NCBI GenBank assembly: GCA_037367405.1
Contig: JAZKJV010010750.1
Location: forward strand, 186,001 to 250,000
Reading direction: 5' to 3'
Source of the DNA: Ottelia alismoides
Lineage: Eukaryota > Streptophyta > Magnoliopsida > Alismatales > Hydrocharitaceae
Length of the DNA stretch: 64,000 nucleotides
The position numbers and the translations under genes were made by a program. Position 1 is the stretch's first letter. The number at the start of each line of letters is the position of its first letter. Below the pieces are notes generated by a model. The model worked only from the letters and a program-made list of their open reading frames with translations, searched no databases and was not told the DNA's origin. Shown one piece after another: positions 1 to 11,880 of the stretch.

Positions 1-3000
1 TACTTAGCCAAATTGAATCTTTTTTGTGGGTTTTTAATTTTATAAAATTTTTAATTTATTTTTTTATTTTTTATTTGATTTTTAATTTTCTTATTTTTTA
101 TATTTTATATATTTTTTGTATATTCTTTTTCTTTTAGAATATAAAATAAGATATAAATATATACATGATAAAGAAAAGAGAGGTATTGCATTTATAAAGT
201 TAGGTAAAAATAAGCAAAATTCATAAAATAAAATACTTTTTTGCTTTTTATAATTTTATGACATTTTTGTATTTTTTCTAGTTTTTTTCTAATATTTTAT
301 ATTTTTAAAGTCAAAAATACTTAAATCAGGGAATAAAATAAATAGCTGAGATTAAAGCGGAGATGAAAAATAGTAAATAGATTAAAAAATTCTCTAAATT
401 ATTTTTAAATTAAAGACAACAAAATAAATAAAATTTAGAAAAAAAGGAATATATTTTTATGAATTTTTTATGTATTTTTAATATTTTTATGAAGGTCTTT
501 AGCGTTTTTATGTTTTAATGAGTTTTCTTTTATATTTTTTAGTATTTTTTATTCTAGAGATAAAATACACTCAAACACACAACATATAATTTTTTTGAAA
601 TTTTTTAAAAAGTTTTCTTAATTTTTTAGGTATTTTAGAATGCGAGCAGAGATGAAAATGCAAGTTTTTGATTTTTTACAAAACTTAAAATGCTACAAAA
701 ATGTAAAATTAAAAAAATATGACATGATAGAGGAATGCAACATGAACCTAAGGTAATTTTTAGGATTTTTTAATAATTTATAGATGCATGAAATAAATAA
801 AAATAACAAAGAGAAATTACACTACAAGTAGGGGCATTCTTGTAAATATGTGAAAGTTTGATGGCCGACATGCAATTTTCCCAAAAATATTAAATGTGCT
901 TAAAACGTTTTTGGACGAATATAAATACATGAACCCCTGAGGGCATTCCTGCAAAATGACCCAAATCACGTGTCCGAACACGTGCACTACTAGCAAGGAC
1001 CAATATGCATTTTTTTCAGATGTTAGGGACTACCTTGCAAAAAGTCCAAAAAGTTTGCACTTAATATAAAAGTTTATGGACTAAACTCGAAATAACAAAA
1101 CTACCAACGTCCTTGCTGCAAAATGTCATGCCTCACGTGCACCAGTCACGTGAGGGGATGTTGCAGGGCCTATTGTAAATATCACCAAAGTTTTTAAATG
1201 GCAGATGAAAGATTTAAGACTGCTAATTAAATACAAAAACTTTTAAGGTAAAGTTGCAAAATACCCAAGACTAGCTAATCCAACGGCATATGCTCGGTCA
1301 CTTGACACGTGTCGGTTGCTGGAGCGACGATACCCCTTCGCGGATGAGCGGCCAAGATTAAATCCTAGTTCTTGATCGGACTATGCAGGCGAAGCAAATC
1401 AGACAACTGCTGAAAGATCTAGGCGCTTGTTCTTGATCAAACGGTGGAGGGATCCCTTTGACGAATTGGGAAGAACTCGCGAGGAGCGAACTTCCCCAGC
1501 TTCGATCTTCCTCCTCCGTTGCTCGGTGGAGCTCCAAAAAGGCCCGGGGTGTTCCTGTAGGTCTCCTCTAGATGCTGGAAGCAACAGAAGGCGATGAGGT
1601 GGCCTGGCGCGCTTGCACAGAGGTGGCGGAGCTGGGGGGCTGAAGGACCTATGACGAATGCCAAAAATTTGCTCCAAACGATGTTGTGTCCTCTTTACCT
1701 GCAAGAAAGAGTGAAGGAGTCAGGGTAAAAGTGCCTCGACTCCGTCCGAGGGTGGAACGGTGATGGAAGTTTGTGCGGATGGTCAGAGATGGCCGGAAAA
1801 AACTCACACTCTGGCCGTGCACAGATGATGCGATTTTGTGGGGATGCGAATAAGATCGATGATCGATTTGAGCTAAGTCTGACACTGAAGTCCTAAGGAA
1901 CTCAAAGGATATAAAAGAGAATAGAAAACACTCACCAAGGTGGTGCTAGCTGTGAGTTTGGGCGGCGCACTCCGGCGAGGTGGATCCGACTCGATTCGAC
2001 ACCTCCTCGACCTCCTAAAGGGTGCGACCAGTTCCTGCTGTCACCAGGAAGGTCGCTGGGGTCATAGGTCTAGGATTGAGTGGTGGGCGATCAAGGGGTC
2101 ATGGAAGGTCGGCGGTCTTTTTGAATGAGTTGACGGAGCGGCTCGAGTAATGATGTATCTGAGGTGCTTCAGTGACCCAAGGATCGAGGTGACATATAGG
2201 CATGTATAACGGATCTACGAGGATTAAAAGTCGTGAAGGAACCATCGCGAAAAAGTGTAAGACGCGGCCTTGAACAAATGGTTGGAGATGGCCAAAACGA
2301 CAGTCTGGCACAAAGCCAGACCTCGATCAAAGAGTTGACTGAGGTCAATGAACAGAGAATTCTGATTGGTCCACGTGGACCAACCAGAAAACTCTTGGCA
2401 AAAAAGCTTTGTAAATTCATTTAAAAATAGTAATTCAATTTATTTATTTTTGAATATTAAATAAAAATGTTTATTATTTTATAAGTTATTTTATTATGAT
2501 TTTTATTTATTGTCTCGAGGTATAAAATAACAAGTTCCCTTTTATGGGCTATACAGGTATATATCTATATATTTTTATGTTTTATTTTTATTTTGTATAT
2601 TTCATTTTATTTATTTTGTTTATTATTTTATATATTTATAAATTATTTTTATAAACTTTAATATATTTTTATTTTATTTTTCTGGTGTATTTTATACATT
2701 TAAATAAATAGAAGTATTAATTATGTATTTATATTTACTAGTATTATACATATGTATTGTATATAAGTATTTTAATTTTATGTTTTCTTTATGTTTTTAT
2801 TCTTGTTTTAGTATACACCTATATTATAAATAATATTTACAAATTTATAAAAATATGAAATTAAAAATTTAAGAATAATAAATAAAATGAATATTTTAAT
2901 CAGTACAAGTATACAATAGGGGTCCAAAACTCAACTTTCAAACCGTAGCTCAGAAAAATATGAAACACCTTCATTAAATAGCTTATTAAAAATTATATAC

Positions 3001-3532
3001 AATTAATGGTGATTTTGATACATTTCAAGTTTTTATTTGAGAGATACATGTCTGAGAAGTTGAGATTTTGGAAAATTATACAGATCATAACTTTTTATCT
3101 GTACATTCTTTTTGTGTGAAATCAATTTTGTATTTTTTTATATTTAATTATATACAACTTTCATGTACAAAGGTTATTTATTTGAATTATAATAAGTGGA
3201 ACTAAAAATGGGTCCGAAAATGAATAAAGAATGAATTAAATAAAAGGAATTTTTATTGGTTTTGTGGCCCCTATCTCCCCCTTCTCCATTCTTTGTCGAC
3301 CTAGTCATCGAGATGCCTAGGTCTCAGGATTTTGGGTCATAAAATATTTACAATATTTTATTATATTTTTTTCTTTATTCTATAATTTTGGCATTAAAAA
3401 CAGTATTTTATACACAATTTACACAAGTACGCATGAATGCTAAAATGCATGAATTAACAGTATTTACACGCATTTAATGGGGTTTTTAAGGCCAAAATGA
3501 TAGAATAAAGATGACAAAACGTAGATTCATCA
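1..3532 (-). mobile_element. Gypsy LTR (element F), runs off left edge
   Basis: Minus-strand long terminal repeat. It begins at 3532 with TGATGAATCTACG, the same start as the LTR at 54628. Regions follow in the same order as in that 4.1-kb LTR: AT-rich (about 3530-2400), a GTCCACGTGGACC palindrome near 2369, a GC-rich stretch (about 2360-1330), CACGTG-containing modules (1310-830) and a second AT-rich stretch. About 0.6 kb should lie left of the window. Short ORFs in the GC-rich part (1399-1885) have no recognisable domain and are probably not coding. Since position 3532 is an LTR start abutting MULE sequence, this is most likely the 5' LTR of an element extending left. Confidence 0.75.
830..1310 (-). 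repeat. CACGTG-bearing modules in LTR F
   Basis: Degenerate repeated modules, each with an AT-rich part, a short pyrimidine/purine-rich piece and one or two CACGTG palindromes (near 964, 975, 1133, 1147 and 1301). Similar modules lie at 22300-22650 and 57280-57720 at the same place in related LTRs. CACGTG is the plant G-box core; any promoter role here is inference. Confidence 0.5.
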
Positions 3533-3960
3533 CCACCTCCCCAGGTCGCCCCCTGCCTGCCTCCCCCCGCGCCCCCTAGCCCCGCCGCCCCCGCTTCCCC
3601 AGGTCACCCCCTTACCCTGCGTCCACCCCCACCCCCGTGTCGCCACCATAGCCCCTCCGCCCCTAAGTTTCCCACTGCCTGCCTCTCCCCCACCTCCCCG
3701 CCCCCAGGTCACCCCTAGCCCCCGCGCCCCCAGGTTGCCCCCTAGCCCTGCTGCCCCTGCGCCCCCAGGTCAACTCCCTACCCTGCCTCCACCCCACCCC
3801 TCGCCTCCAGGTCCCCCCCATCCCCACCACCTCCGCGCCCCCATGTCGCCCCCTATCCATGCCGCCATTGCACCCCCAGGTCGCCCCCTGCCCTGCCTCC
3901 CCCCCGTCCCCAGGTCGTCGCCTAGCCTCGTTACCCCCACAACCCCAGGTCCTCCCCTCT
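3533..3960. repeat. C-rich degenerate minisatellite
   Basis: About ten imperfect units of roughly 30-45 bp, most starting CCCAGGTCGCCCCCT. On the minus strand it is strongly G-rich, with many runs of three or more G, so it could form G-quadruplexes. It is the core of MULE-2. Open frames on both strands (3530-4070) are composition artefacts. Confidence 0.75.
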
Positions 3961-4461
3961 ATTTTAGTTGTAATGAACCTAGAGAGGAGGAAGGTGATGA
4001 AGGAGGAGTTGGTCAGTCTCGTTGTCGTCGAGAACTTGAAGGGCTTTCAGTATTTGTCATGTTGAGATAAATTTTTGACTAACTGATTAATGAAAATTCA
4101 CCGAAAAATTCAAAAAAATTCACTGTTTGATCCGTAATGACTGATATATCCATGAAAATGCAAAAATTTTAGAGATTCGATGGATGCATGAAGGTGTAAC
4201 TAAGAGAGAGAAATTATGAAGAGAAAGCAAGAAGAACAAATGGAGGATGAAGAAGATGAAGAAGATGTTTAGATAATTATACCCCTCTTAACTGCACCAC
4301 GGTTTGAAAAAACCATGGTTAACCCAACTCATTGATGGCTAAACTTACGGAGGGGAACAACTGATAAAATGGCAAGAAGTTGGGGGCACAATTCATATTC
4401 CAAAAAGATAGGGGCATTACTGATATTGCAATATCTCAGAGGGAACAACTGATAAAAACCA
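3533..4461 (-). mobile_element. MULE-2, truncated relative of MULE-1
   Basis: Reverse-complement match to the left part of MULE-1 (48133-48840). It has a degenerate terminal repeat at about 4340-4461 with motifs such as AGGGGCATTACTGATATT, then the CCATGGTT-containing segment, then the AT-rich segment that leads into a G-rich (here C-rich on plus) core. The outer end at 4461 abuts LTR sequence of element B. The inner end stops abruptly at the start of LTR F, so F probably inserted in the core and the other half lies left of the window. It lacks the 273-bp fold-back insertion found in MULE-1. No transposase is visible. Confidence 0.7.
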
Positions 4462-6136
4462 AAAAATAAACACACAAACTATTAGGGTATCTTCGACAAA
4501 TGGCCACCTCATGTGGGACGACACGAGGTTGACCTGACAAGGACCTATGTGCAAAATATAGTAAATTCATGGGACACTATGCATTTTTCTACATTATTTA
4601 CATTGCAGAAATTATTTACATGACTAAATAAGAAAAAACAAAAAGATCAAGGTGAGTTTTGCAATTTACCCCTTATTAGCACGTGATCCAATGACACAAA
4701 TCATCCTACTTAAACATGTTTCGCACGTTGGTCGATCAATACCGGTTCGGATCTAACGCAACATATTAGATCATGTATGAAGACCTGACCCTTGAGGCAA
4801 GCGAGATCAAATGGCTTGTGACTGATCTGGAGCTCATCCCTAGATGGGTTAACTGTTGCTATCTGTGAATAACAGGGAAGAACATTTTGCTTTCTCGCCT
4901 TCGATCGTTGATATGTCATTCATCCGGTTGTCCTCTTCGATTTTCTTGGTCTCTACACCTATGGGGATGTCCTCTGTGGTGAGTAATTCTTCGAAAATTG
5001 TCTAGAATCCATTGTGGGGGGTCCTTGAGCTTGATCAAAGTCGAAGCACCTGGGGACCCTCGTCCATGTTTGATTAAGTCCCAGGAGGGCTCCTTTGGCT
5101 TTGGAACTTCCATGAAAAGGTCCAGTGGCTCGAGACGAATCGCTTTAACCTACAATCAAGATGGGATGTATAGGTATGAAGGTGAGCGGTGAGGTTTCGA
5201 CGTGAGGAGGTAGACAAACCTCGATTCAATGATTAGAGTGCAATCAGGTGATGGGTCGAGTTAATGAAGACCACATTGGGCATCGAAGTGAGATGGCACA
5301 TGAGCACGGAGACAATCGAAAACGTTGTGGATTGGCCAGAGCCCTAGCAGCTCTGTTAAACAATATGATTGGAAAATCTATGAATCTTGAGCAGTTAAAG
5401 CTAACCTAATTGTCGGAATGAAGTGACGATGAATAAATGTACCTAAAAATGTAGAAACGCGGTCTTATACCTGGCCGAAGAACCAGGGAGCAAAGGTGGC
5501 CAGAGAGCCGCCTTGGATCACTCTGCCTCACCAAATCGCATGCCCACCGCTTGAGGATACTCCATGTGTCAACAAGAACACGCACACACACACGATGAGG
5601 GGATTCAAGTCTCAGAGAAGTATCAAGAGGCATAGGAGAAGCAATGTTTCTTATTTATATATAAAGTGGCTAGGGCTTATTAATCAAGGGCACGTGATTG
5701 AATTGAGGAGAGTTTATTAGATCTTTGTCTAAGGAGTGAATCAAGGGTGTTTAGTAACCATGAATCATGCATGACGCCTCGCCACAGCATCATGAACTCC
5801 AACTGAAAAGTAGGCGAAATCCAGCAGTCTAACATTTTTGTGACTCGAGGAAGAGAGGGGGGGGGTGTTGACCTGGGTCAACTATCCCAGCACTCTTATT
5901 GGTCCACCTCGACCACAATAGGACAAAAATGATGTATTTATAACAAAATAATTAATTAAAATTAATAAATGATATTATAATAATTGGTTATAGAAGAAAA
6001 AAACGTTTATTACTTTATGTAGTATCTTAATATGATTTTTTTGTTTTTTTGGTTTCATTTATTACAAGTTAATTTTTAGGGGTGTATTTATAGGTATATT
6101 TATCAATGTTTTGTATATTTTTATTTTCTTTTGTCT

Positions 6137-6145
6137 TTTTGATTT
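6137..6145 (+). repeat. 9-bp target site duplication, left of Pack-MULE
   Basis: TTTTGATTT, repeated at 7418-7426 on the other side of the element. Nine bp is the Mutator superfamily hallmark. Confidence 0.7.
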
Positions 6146-6250
6146 AGGGCTTTTTACTTGATAGATCCTATAATCTTTTTAAATTGCCTCTATGACCTTT
6201 AAAACATTGATATTCCTCCCTCGACTCCGTAAACTCACTCCTTCTTACCC
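6146..6250 (+). repeat. Left TIR of the Pack-MULE
   Basis: About 100 bp, imperfectly inverted at 7310-7417, with roughly 75-85% identity by eye. The outermost 25 bp are less conserved than the next 40. Confidence 0.7.
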
Positions 6251-6396
6251 CATAGACCCTACCGTTAGTTGTACTTTTACTTGAGTCAATAGGGTAGGTT
6301 AATCTAACTAGAGGTGAAAACTAACAGTGCATCTTCCACCTCCTTTCTCTTCTTCATAGACTACAATCCTCTCTCTTCTTCCCTCTCACATCTACA

Positions 6397-6881
6397 GTAA
6401 CGATGGCCTCTATGAAGAAACCGAACATGGCCAACCTACCATTCTTGAGCTCCTTGACCTTGAGCTCGGCTAAGGCCTCGGGGTCATCGATAAGTCCAAG
6501 TGGGTTGAAGCTGCCACATGGGTAGAGGGGGACAACCACCTCCCCAAGAGGCCTACCGGCAACGCGGTATCCCTCGACAACTCCCAAAAGGATGACCTGA
6601 GTTGCCCATATGGCAAAGATGCTCTGAGCATGGATCAATCTTGGGTTGCCAAGGTAGTCAAGCCCGCTCTGACTGAAGTTCTGGGAACCGACCTTGAACC
6701 ACACGGCCTCACCGAATTTCATGCCATTGTATGTGAGAAGCTCGTGGAAGATGCATCCGAGGGCACTAAGCATGGCCCGCCTGGCGTGGATGACCTCGAG
6801 CTCACTGTTCTTGGCAAAGGTCTCTGGGTCGGTGAAGAACCCGGCGGTGTCCCATCCATAGTTGCCAGGTAACTCGGAGGG
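6397..6881 (-). pseudogene. Captured fragment of LHCII chlorophyll a/b-binding protein
   Basis: Uninterrupted frame of about 161 codons matching the middle of Lhcb1/Lhcb2-type proteins, which bind chlorophyll in the thylakoid antenna of photosystem II. It starts at the segment [12 protein letters not shown] before the first membrane helix. Helix 1 keeps the ligand residues in [11 protein letters not shown] (Glu, His, Arg). The middle contains [15 protein letters not shown] and EGYRVAG. Helix 3 keeps [14 protein letters not shown] (Glu, Asn, Arg). The usual SMF after RLAMF is lost, and the glutamine just before AIVT is glutamate. Homology stops after AIVT, so the last helix and C-terminus are missing, as are the transit peptide and N-terminus. 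No intron is seen. GC-rich codon use contrasts with the AT-rich surroundings, which fits capture from a host gene. The first in-frame ATG is at 6773 (a Met inside helix 1), so it is unlikely to give a working protein. Confidence 0.9.
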
Positions 6882-7309
6882 GTGGAGGAGGATGTGGAGG
6901 GGGAGAGAGAAGGGACCACTACTGCGAGGAAGGGGACTATCTTATCTGGAGGGATGCTTTGGCCGAGATCGGGGTCGGGGGCGAGGGGGGAGGAGGGGGA
7001 GGTCGAAGTCAAGGAGGAGGTGGGAAAGAGGAGCTGCTATGGCAGGTGAGGAGGTCGGGATCAGGGAGAGAGTGAGAGTAGGAGGTAAGGATCGGGGAGG
7101 TGGTGGGAGAGAAGAGCAGATGCGGCTATGACGGGGAAGCAAGAGCAGCTGCTGCTACCGCGGAAGAGAAGAGCAACTGTGCTGGAAACATTCATCATCT
7201 CTATGGCATCTTTTGTAAATGTCTTAAACAATGAGGGATATATGGACCTCATTTTAACAGAATACGGTTAATTTTAACATGTAAATTGATGGGAGTTAAC
7301 CACAGGGTT

Positions 7310-7417
7310 TGTGGACTAAAGGTAAGTAAGTTTAGACGGACGAGGGAGGAAGATCGATGTTTTAAAGGTCATAGAGGTAATTTAAAATGATTATAGGGTT
7401 TGCCGGATAAATATCCA
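7310..7417 (-). repeat. Right TIR of the Pack-MULE
   Basis: Inverted copy of 6146-6250; see the whole-element entry. Confidence 0.7.
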
Positions 7418-7426
7418 TTTTGATTT
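7418..7426 (+). repeat. 9-bp target site duplication, right of Pack-MULE
   Basis: TTTTGATTT, identical to 6137-6145. Confidence 0.7.
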
Positions 7427-8350
7427 TTTTATTTTATTTCCTTATTCTATATATTTATAACTCATTTTTATATAGTCAATTATATTTTTATGTATTTTTT
7501 GATGTCATTTGTACACTTATACAAATAGGGGTATATATTATATAGATATAAGTATTGTATATTCATCTATGTATTTATGTCTAGTATTTTTTTATGTTTT
7601 AGTTATGCTTTTATTCTATTCTAAATATGTACAAATACTATAAATAATTTTTGCAAAATTATAAATATAGAAAATTTTAAAAATAATAAAGAATAAATAG
7701 AATGAATATATTTTCAGGTATATAGTACAATAGGGGTCCAAAACCTAACTTTCACACCTTAACTCCAAAAAATATGAAATCACCTTTATTATATAGCTTA
7801 TTAAAAGTTATATATAATTAAATTGATTTTGACACATTTTGAGTTCTTATTTAAGAGATATGGATCTGTGAAGATGGGATTTTGGAATTTTATTTTGAGT
7901 ATAAAAAGTATATTGTATCTTACTTTTGTACAAACTCAATTTTGTATATTTCTATATATTTTTATCTACTACTTTTATGTACAAAGTTTATTGATTTGAT
8001 GAATAAACAATAAAGAATAAATTAGGTACCAAAAATACTTTATTGATGAATAAAAGAATTTGGTTTTTATTTTGTATTTGGCCCTTATCTCCCCGATATT
8101 TTCCCTTGTCGAACAAATTAATTCTTGACTTGGTCTCGGCGTTTAGGGTCATAAAATACCTTTGGAATTTATTCATTTTCATTTTCATACCATTATTCTA
8201 TAATTTTGGCACTAAAAGCGGTATTTTATATACAATAATTGGAATAAATAATCAGTGATAGTTTGTACAAAATAATGTTGTATACATGCGTTATCTATGG
8301 TTTTTAAGGCCAAAATTATAGAGTAAAGGTGATGAAATGGAGATTCCTCA

Positions 8351-8362
8351 CACCCCTATACT
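8351..8362 (-). other. Polypurine tract of element B
   Basis: Minus strand AGTATAGGGGTG directly before the LTR start at 8350. It would prime plus-strand DNA synthesis. It is preceded (8365-8385) by a near-perfect palindrome, TTTGCTAGGTACTAGCAAA. Confidence 0.75.
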
Positions 8363-9470
8363 AGCCTTTGCTAGTACCTAGCAAACACGAATGCAATAAG
8401 TGCTGAAAATGAGAATTAAAGAAAAGAAAGAGAAATAACTTGGGATAATTGTCAACTTTTAAACTAGTCTTTAATTAAGTCAAAGTTTTAACCTCATGGA
8501 ATGCATATGTATTAATTGTGTGTTTGGAACCACAATGATGTGAGGAAATGTAGCATAACAGCCCTCAGACTCTATACTCCTATCATTCAGCCCAATTCAC
8601 AACTAGGTCAGAATGATCCCCCCATGCACATACCCTTTCTGCCTTGAAATGATAGAACCATCTCTGTGGATTTGTTTAGCTCTTCCTAGAAAAAATAGTT
8701 AAACCATCAAGGTGTCTTCTCTTCTGGTAACTCGTCCCCGTGGAGATAGATATTCCCATCTAAGGTCAGGTAATCCCAGTCTTTACAGCTGAATGGTGGA
8801 CGAAGTCAGAAGAGTGTGAAGAGAAGTGGGAAAAGACTAGTGTAGTCTTCATTCCCTTGTGAAGTCGGACAGCGTAACCGATTCTTCACCAGGAAGCAGG
8901 CTTTTTTTAAAGCACAATTTTTGGAATTTTGGTATATACTTCTTAGGATATTTTCTTTGACTTTGTACATCTTATGCTTGTTGTTTATGCCCTGGTGGAT
9001 ATAGCAGCTTTTGTTCCACCCACTGTTTTAGGGTCTTGGAAGGTTACGTCGATAGAACATTCCTCATCTGAAGCATCGTCTCAATCCATCTCTAGTATTT
9101 TGATATCATTGTTACCAAAAGAAGAGGTCAGAGTATCGGTGTCGACAATCTCCATAAATGGTTCCTGATCCACCTTTGACGAAGCGGCCTTGCATCGTCT
9201 CGACTTAGACCCCAAGATTTTTCAACAGCCCATCTGAGTTGATCTAAGCGCTAGGTGCAAGGTTTCCAGTAAAGTCATTGTCTCAAGCGTCGTACGGATG
9301 ATATGAAAGGTTCTCTTAAAGTAAATTGCATTGACTTGAACATAGTCTTATGGAACCTATAGAATTCAAGGTGACCTGAAACATCTCCACTTCCAGTCCT
9401 CAATGGGTTCCCCGGAAATTAGTTGTATTACGGTCAATTCCAAGTTCCAATCTCTGGACTTTATTTTGAC
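8363..9470 (-). repeat. Conserved 3' tail module, copy 1
   Basis: About 1.1 kb of non-coding sequence between the AT-rich tract and the polypurine tract. Recognisably related copies are at 15981-17040 (minus), 25180-26257, 30470-31590 and 63421-64000 (plus). Shared landmarks include a CTCGTCCYCGKGGAG-like block (near 8720 and 16315). No convincing ORF. Confidence 0.6.
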
Positions 9471-10330
9471 TTGCTCAGTTGTCTATATTATTCCGGCAAA
9501 TACGAATGCTATGTACAATGCAGGGGAGTCTTTTTGTGATGACATTTTCTAATTTTGAACTTTTTATGGATTTTTGAAAAGTTTTCCAAATTTTTATGAA
9601 TTTTTTTGAAGATGATTTTGGCAAATGTTTTTGGATTTTCTGTATTGTGCAATTTTTTAGGGATTTTTCAAAACAAAAATACTTTTGGCATAAAAAGGAA
9701 GTATGCATAGATATTTACACGAGCATGTCTCTTTTTATTTACAAGAATTGAGGTTGGAGGATTCACAGATCGAATGTGAATAATTTTTATATGTAAATTT
9801 ATACCATTTGTAAAGAATATAATTGAAGGATGTATATGTTCATCAAACTTATTTTAACACAATTTACAACGAATTTTGAAAAGCTATAGTCCAAATTTTT
9901 TTTTGCAAATAACTTTTACAAACATTTACAAGCATTTAAAGATGATTTTGCAGCGATTTTTCGTATATTATATATATAGATTTTTCAAATATTTTTGCAA
10001 CCATTTTCCATACCAGTTGCAAGTAGATTTTCAAAACATTTTTATTTCACCAAAGAAAAGAAATCATTACAAATCAAACAATTTAGAGAGGTTGAAAACA
10101 ATTTACAAAATATTTTTCGAACAACTTTCTAAAGATTTTTCAAATAGATTATCTAACTATTTTTCAAACATTTTGTAAAACATTTTTACTTTATTTATTG
10201 ATCATTATATATAAAAACCATTTAAGGAATGCTATACAACTTTTTATTAAATGAATTGTATATGTTTATATATATAGTAATATAGACATATTTATTAAAA
10301 ATACTAACATACGAGTTATGGATAAAGTAT
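9471..10330 (-). repeat. AT-rich tract with TTTGAAAA micro-repeats
   Basis: Poly-T/poly-A biased sequence with irregular repeats of TTTTGAAAA, TTTTTCAAA and similar every 10-25 bp. The equivalent tracts are at 62690-63330 and, weaker, 17041-17250, 24680-25170 and 30136-30470. Short ORFs here reflect composition. Confidence 0.55.
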
Positions 10331-10339
10331 ACATAGAGT

Positions 10340-10750
10340 ATATATGAGCACCCTATACTTCGCTTGAGTTGTGTCCTCATAGATTGAAGTGAAAAGAGAG
10401 GACATAACTCGTACTATGTATATAGTGAAAAGAGAAGACATAACTCGTATAGTCTATACTACCATGACTAAAGAACAAGGAACGAAAGAATGAAAAACTG
10501 ATCGTCCCCCTTATATTTGTGATCAAATAATCCTAAATATAGTAGATTGTATAAATATGCATGGAGGGTCAAGGGTCGGAAGGAACAATGCAACGATTCA
10601 ACCTGTCTCCCACTATACTTAGGGTAAGATATCCCTAAGTATAAACTAGAATAGCAAAAAGAGAGGAGACATGTGGTGAGATAAAGAGTGGACAAGTTGC
10701 ATCACTCATCCCACCAATACTTAGGATGTGCATATCCTACGTATAGAAAT
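10340..10750 (-). repeat. Hairpin-polypurine cassette array, element B
   Basis: Several imperfect hairpins, each adjoining a C-run on plus (a G-run on minus). Cassettes are at about 10349-10420 (CCCTATACTT, long arms with GTGTCCTC / GAGGACAT), 10504-10541 (CCCCCTTATATTTG), 10609-10643 (CTATACTTAGGG then ATCCCTAAGTATA, almost perfect) and 10711-10747. Related arrays are at 17261-17610, 24247-24661 and 62056-62577. Function unknown. Confidence 0.75.
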
Positions 10751-10859
10751 GATGGATGAGGAAAACAAACCAGACGATAGCGAATATACAGAGAAGAAGA
10801 AAGGAAGAAAACAAAAAAACATAAAGGAAGAGTTTTTTAGTGGCATTATCTGAATATTA

Positions 10860-11880
10860 CGATGGTTCTACGGTTGTATATGCTTTTTTAGTGCATATGA
10901 TGATAACGTCCAGCAAAGTGTCTTGCTCGAGGAAAGGCTTCAATAACTGACCATTGACGACAAACAGTTGTGCGTCAGGAGAAAATTCTAATATCAGAAT
11001 GCTTCTTACACTTCTAACACTCTGAATGGCCCTGTCCATTTACTCATTAATTTGCCCAGGAACAGCTTCAACTTTTCTTCGAATAGCCACACTTTCTGTC
11101 CAGTCTCAAAGGTCTTTCATCTGATGTTTCGATCATGCCGGCATCTAACATTCTACTTGTACATAAATGTGTTATCGTATGCATGGTCACGAAAATCAAA
11201 GAGCATGTTCAGATCCTCTTTCCTCTTCTAACCACCTTTCCGTTAGTACAAAATGTAGATATTGATTGCCCATAATGATTTGTGAATCACTTCCACGGGA
11301 AGATGGCATGGCTTTCCATACACAAGGTGATAGGGAGACATGCACAAAGGAGACTTATATGCGGTTCTGTAAGCCCGAGGATGGAGTCCAAGAGTTGGGA
11401 CCAATTCTTTCTGTCTAACTTCACAAGTTTTTGCAAGATCATGTTGATTTCCTTGTTTGACAATTCAGCCATGCCATTGGTCTGAGGATGATAAGAAGAC
11501 GCTACTCAGTGCTCGATGTCATACTCCTTCATTAATTTCTTGACTTCTCAGTTAATGAAATGACTACCCTCGTTTGATATCAAGAACTGACACACCGTAC
11601 AACTGTCTATGGCTCGAGCTGGGATAACTTCAACCCAACGACTCACATAGTCAACGGCAAGAAGGATGTGCCAGTGTCCCTTACTATTGGGGAAGGGTCC
11701 CATGAAATCGATACCACAATCATCGAATACATCTGCAATCTGAATGAATTTAAGGGACATTGAATCTTTAGTTGTATGGGTACCCTTCAATCTCTGACAT
11801 TCACTATAACGCTTGACGTATACTGCGGCATCCTTAAATAGTGTTGGCAACTAGAGGCCACACTACAATACTTTCGCTGT
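10860..11880 (-). pseudogene. Gypsy integrase, broken
   Basis: Integrase inserts the retrotransposon cDNA into the genome. From the N-terminal side: end of the zinc-binding region with YSECQRLKG (about 11800), catalytic core with FDDCGIDFMGPFPNSKGHW and VDYVSRWVEV (11740-11600, first catalytic Asp present), [15 protein letters not shown] (near 11470, contributing the Glu), the phrase [17 protein letters not shown] (about 11350-11290), and C-terminal FETGQKVWLF and VVNGQLLKPFL (11120-10915). The frame is split by several stops and indels. The [10 protein letters not shown] phrase is typical of Athila/Tat elements rather than chromoviruses. No chromodomain is seen. Confidence 0.85.

Larger units (their letters stand above)
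6146..7417. mobile_element. Pack-MULE-like element carrying an Lhcb fragment
   Basis: A 1272-bp insertion in gypsy LTR B. Its ends form imperfect terminal inverted repeats of about 100 bp (6146-6250 against 7310-7417). The best-conserved stretch reads CCTCTATGACCTTTAAAACA at the left and its complement at the right. It is flanked by 9-bp duplications. The interior holds a 485-bp Lhcb fragment, then a GC-rich purine/pyrimidine-biased stretch (6885-7180) that I do not recognise. No transposase is present, so it would need an autonomous MULE to move. Long TIRs, 9-bp duplications and captured gene sequence together define the Pack-MULE class. The exact terminal base is uncertain by 1-2 nt. Confidence 0.75.
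4462..8350 (-). mobile_element. 3' LTR of gypsy element B (interrupted)
   Basis: Minus-strand LTR starting at 8350 (TGAGGAATCTCC), just after a polypurine tract. The part at 8350-7430 and 6140-5890 is collinear with LTR F (3532-2365) and with LTR A (54628-56110, opposite strand), including GTCGA-containing and GGTCC-containing landmarks. It is interrupted by a Pack-MULE at 6146-7417 and ends at 4462 against MULE-2. The rest probably lies left of the window beyond the nested insertions. The short ORFs at 4710-5720 show no domain. Confidence 0.7.

Noticed and set aside
1399..1885. GC-rich ORFs near the left edge as a gene
   Set aside because: The matching region in LTR A (56567-57022) has no equivalent frame or domain. 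This is LTR sequence.
5570..5592. CA/CACACA microsatellite as a regulatory element
   Set aside because: Short CA repeat in LTR sequence; nothing supports function.
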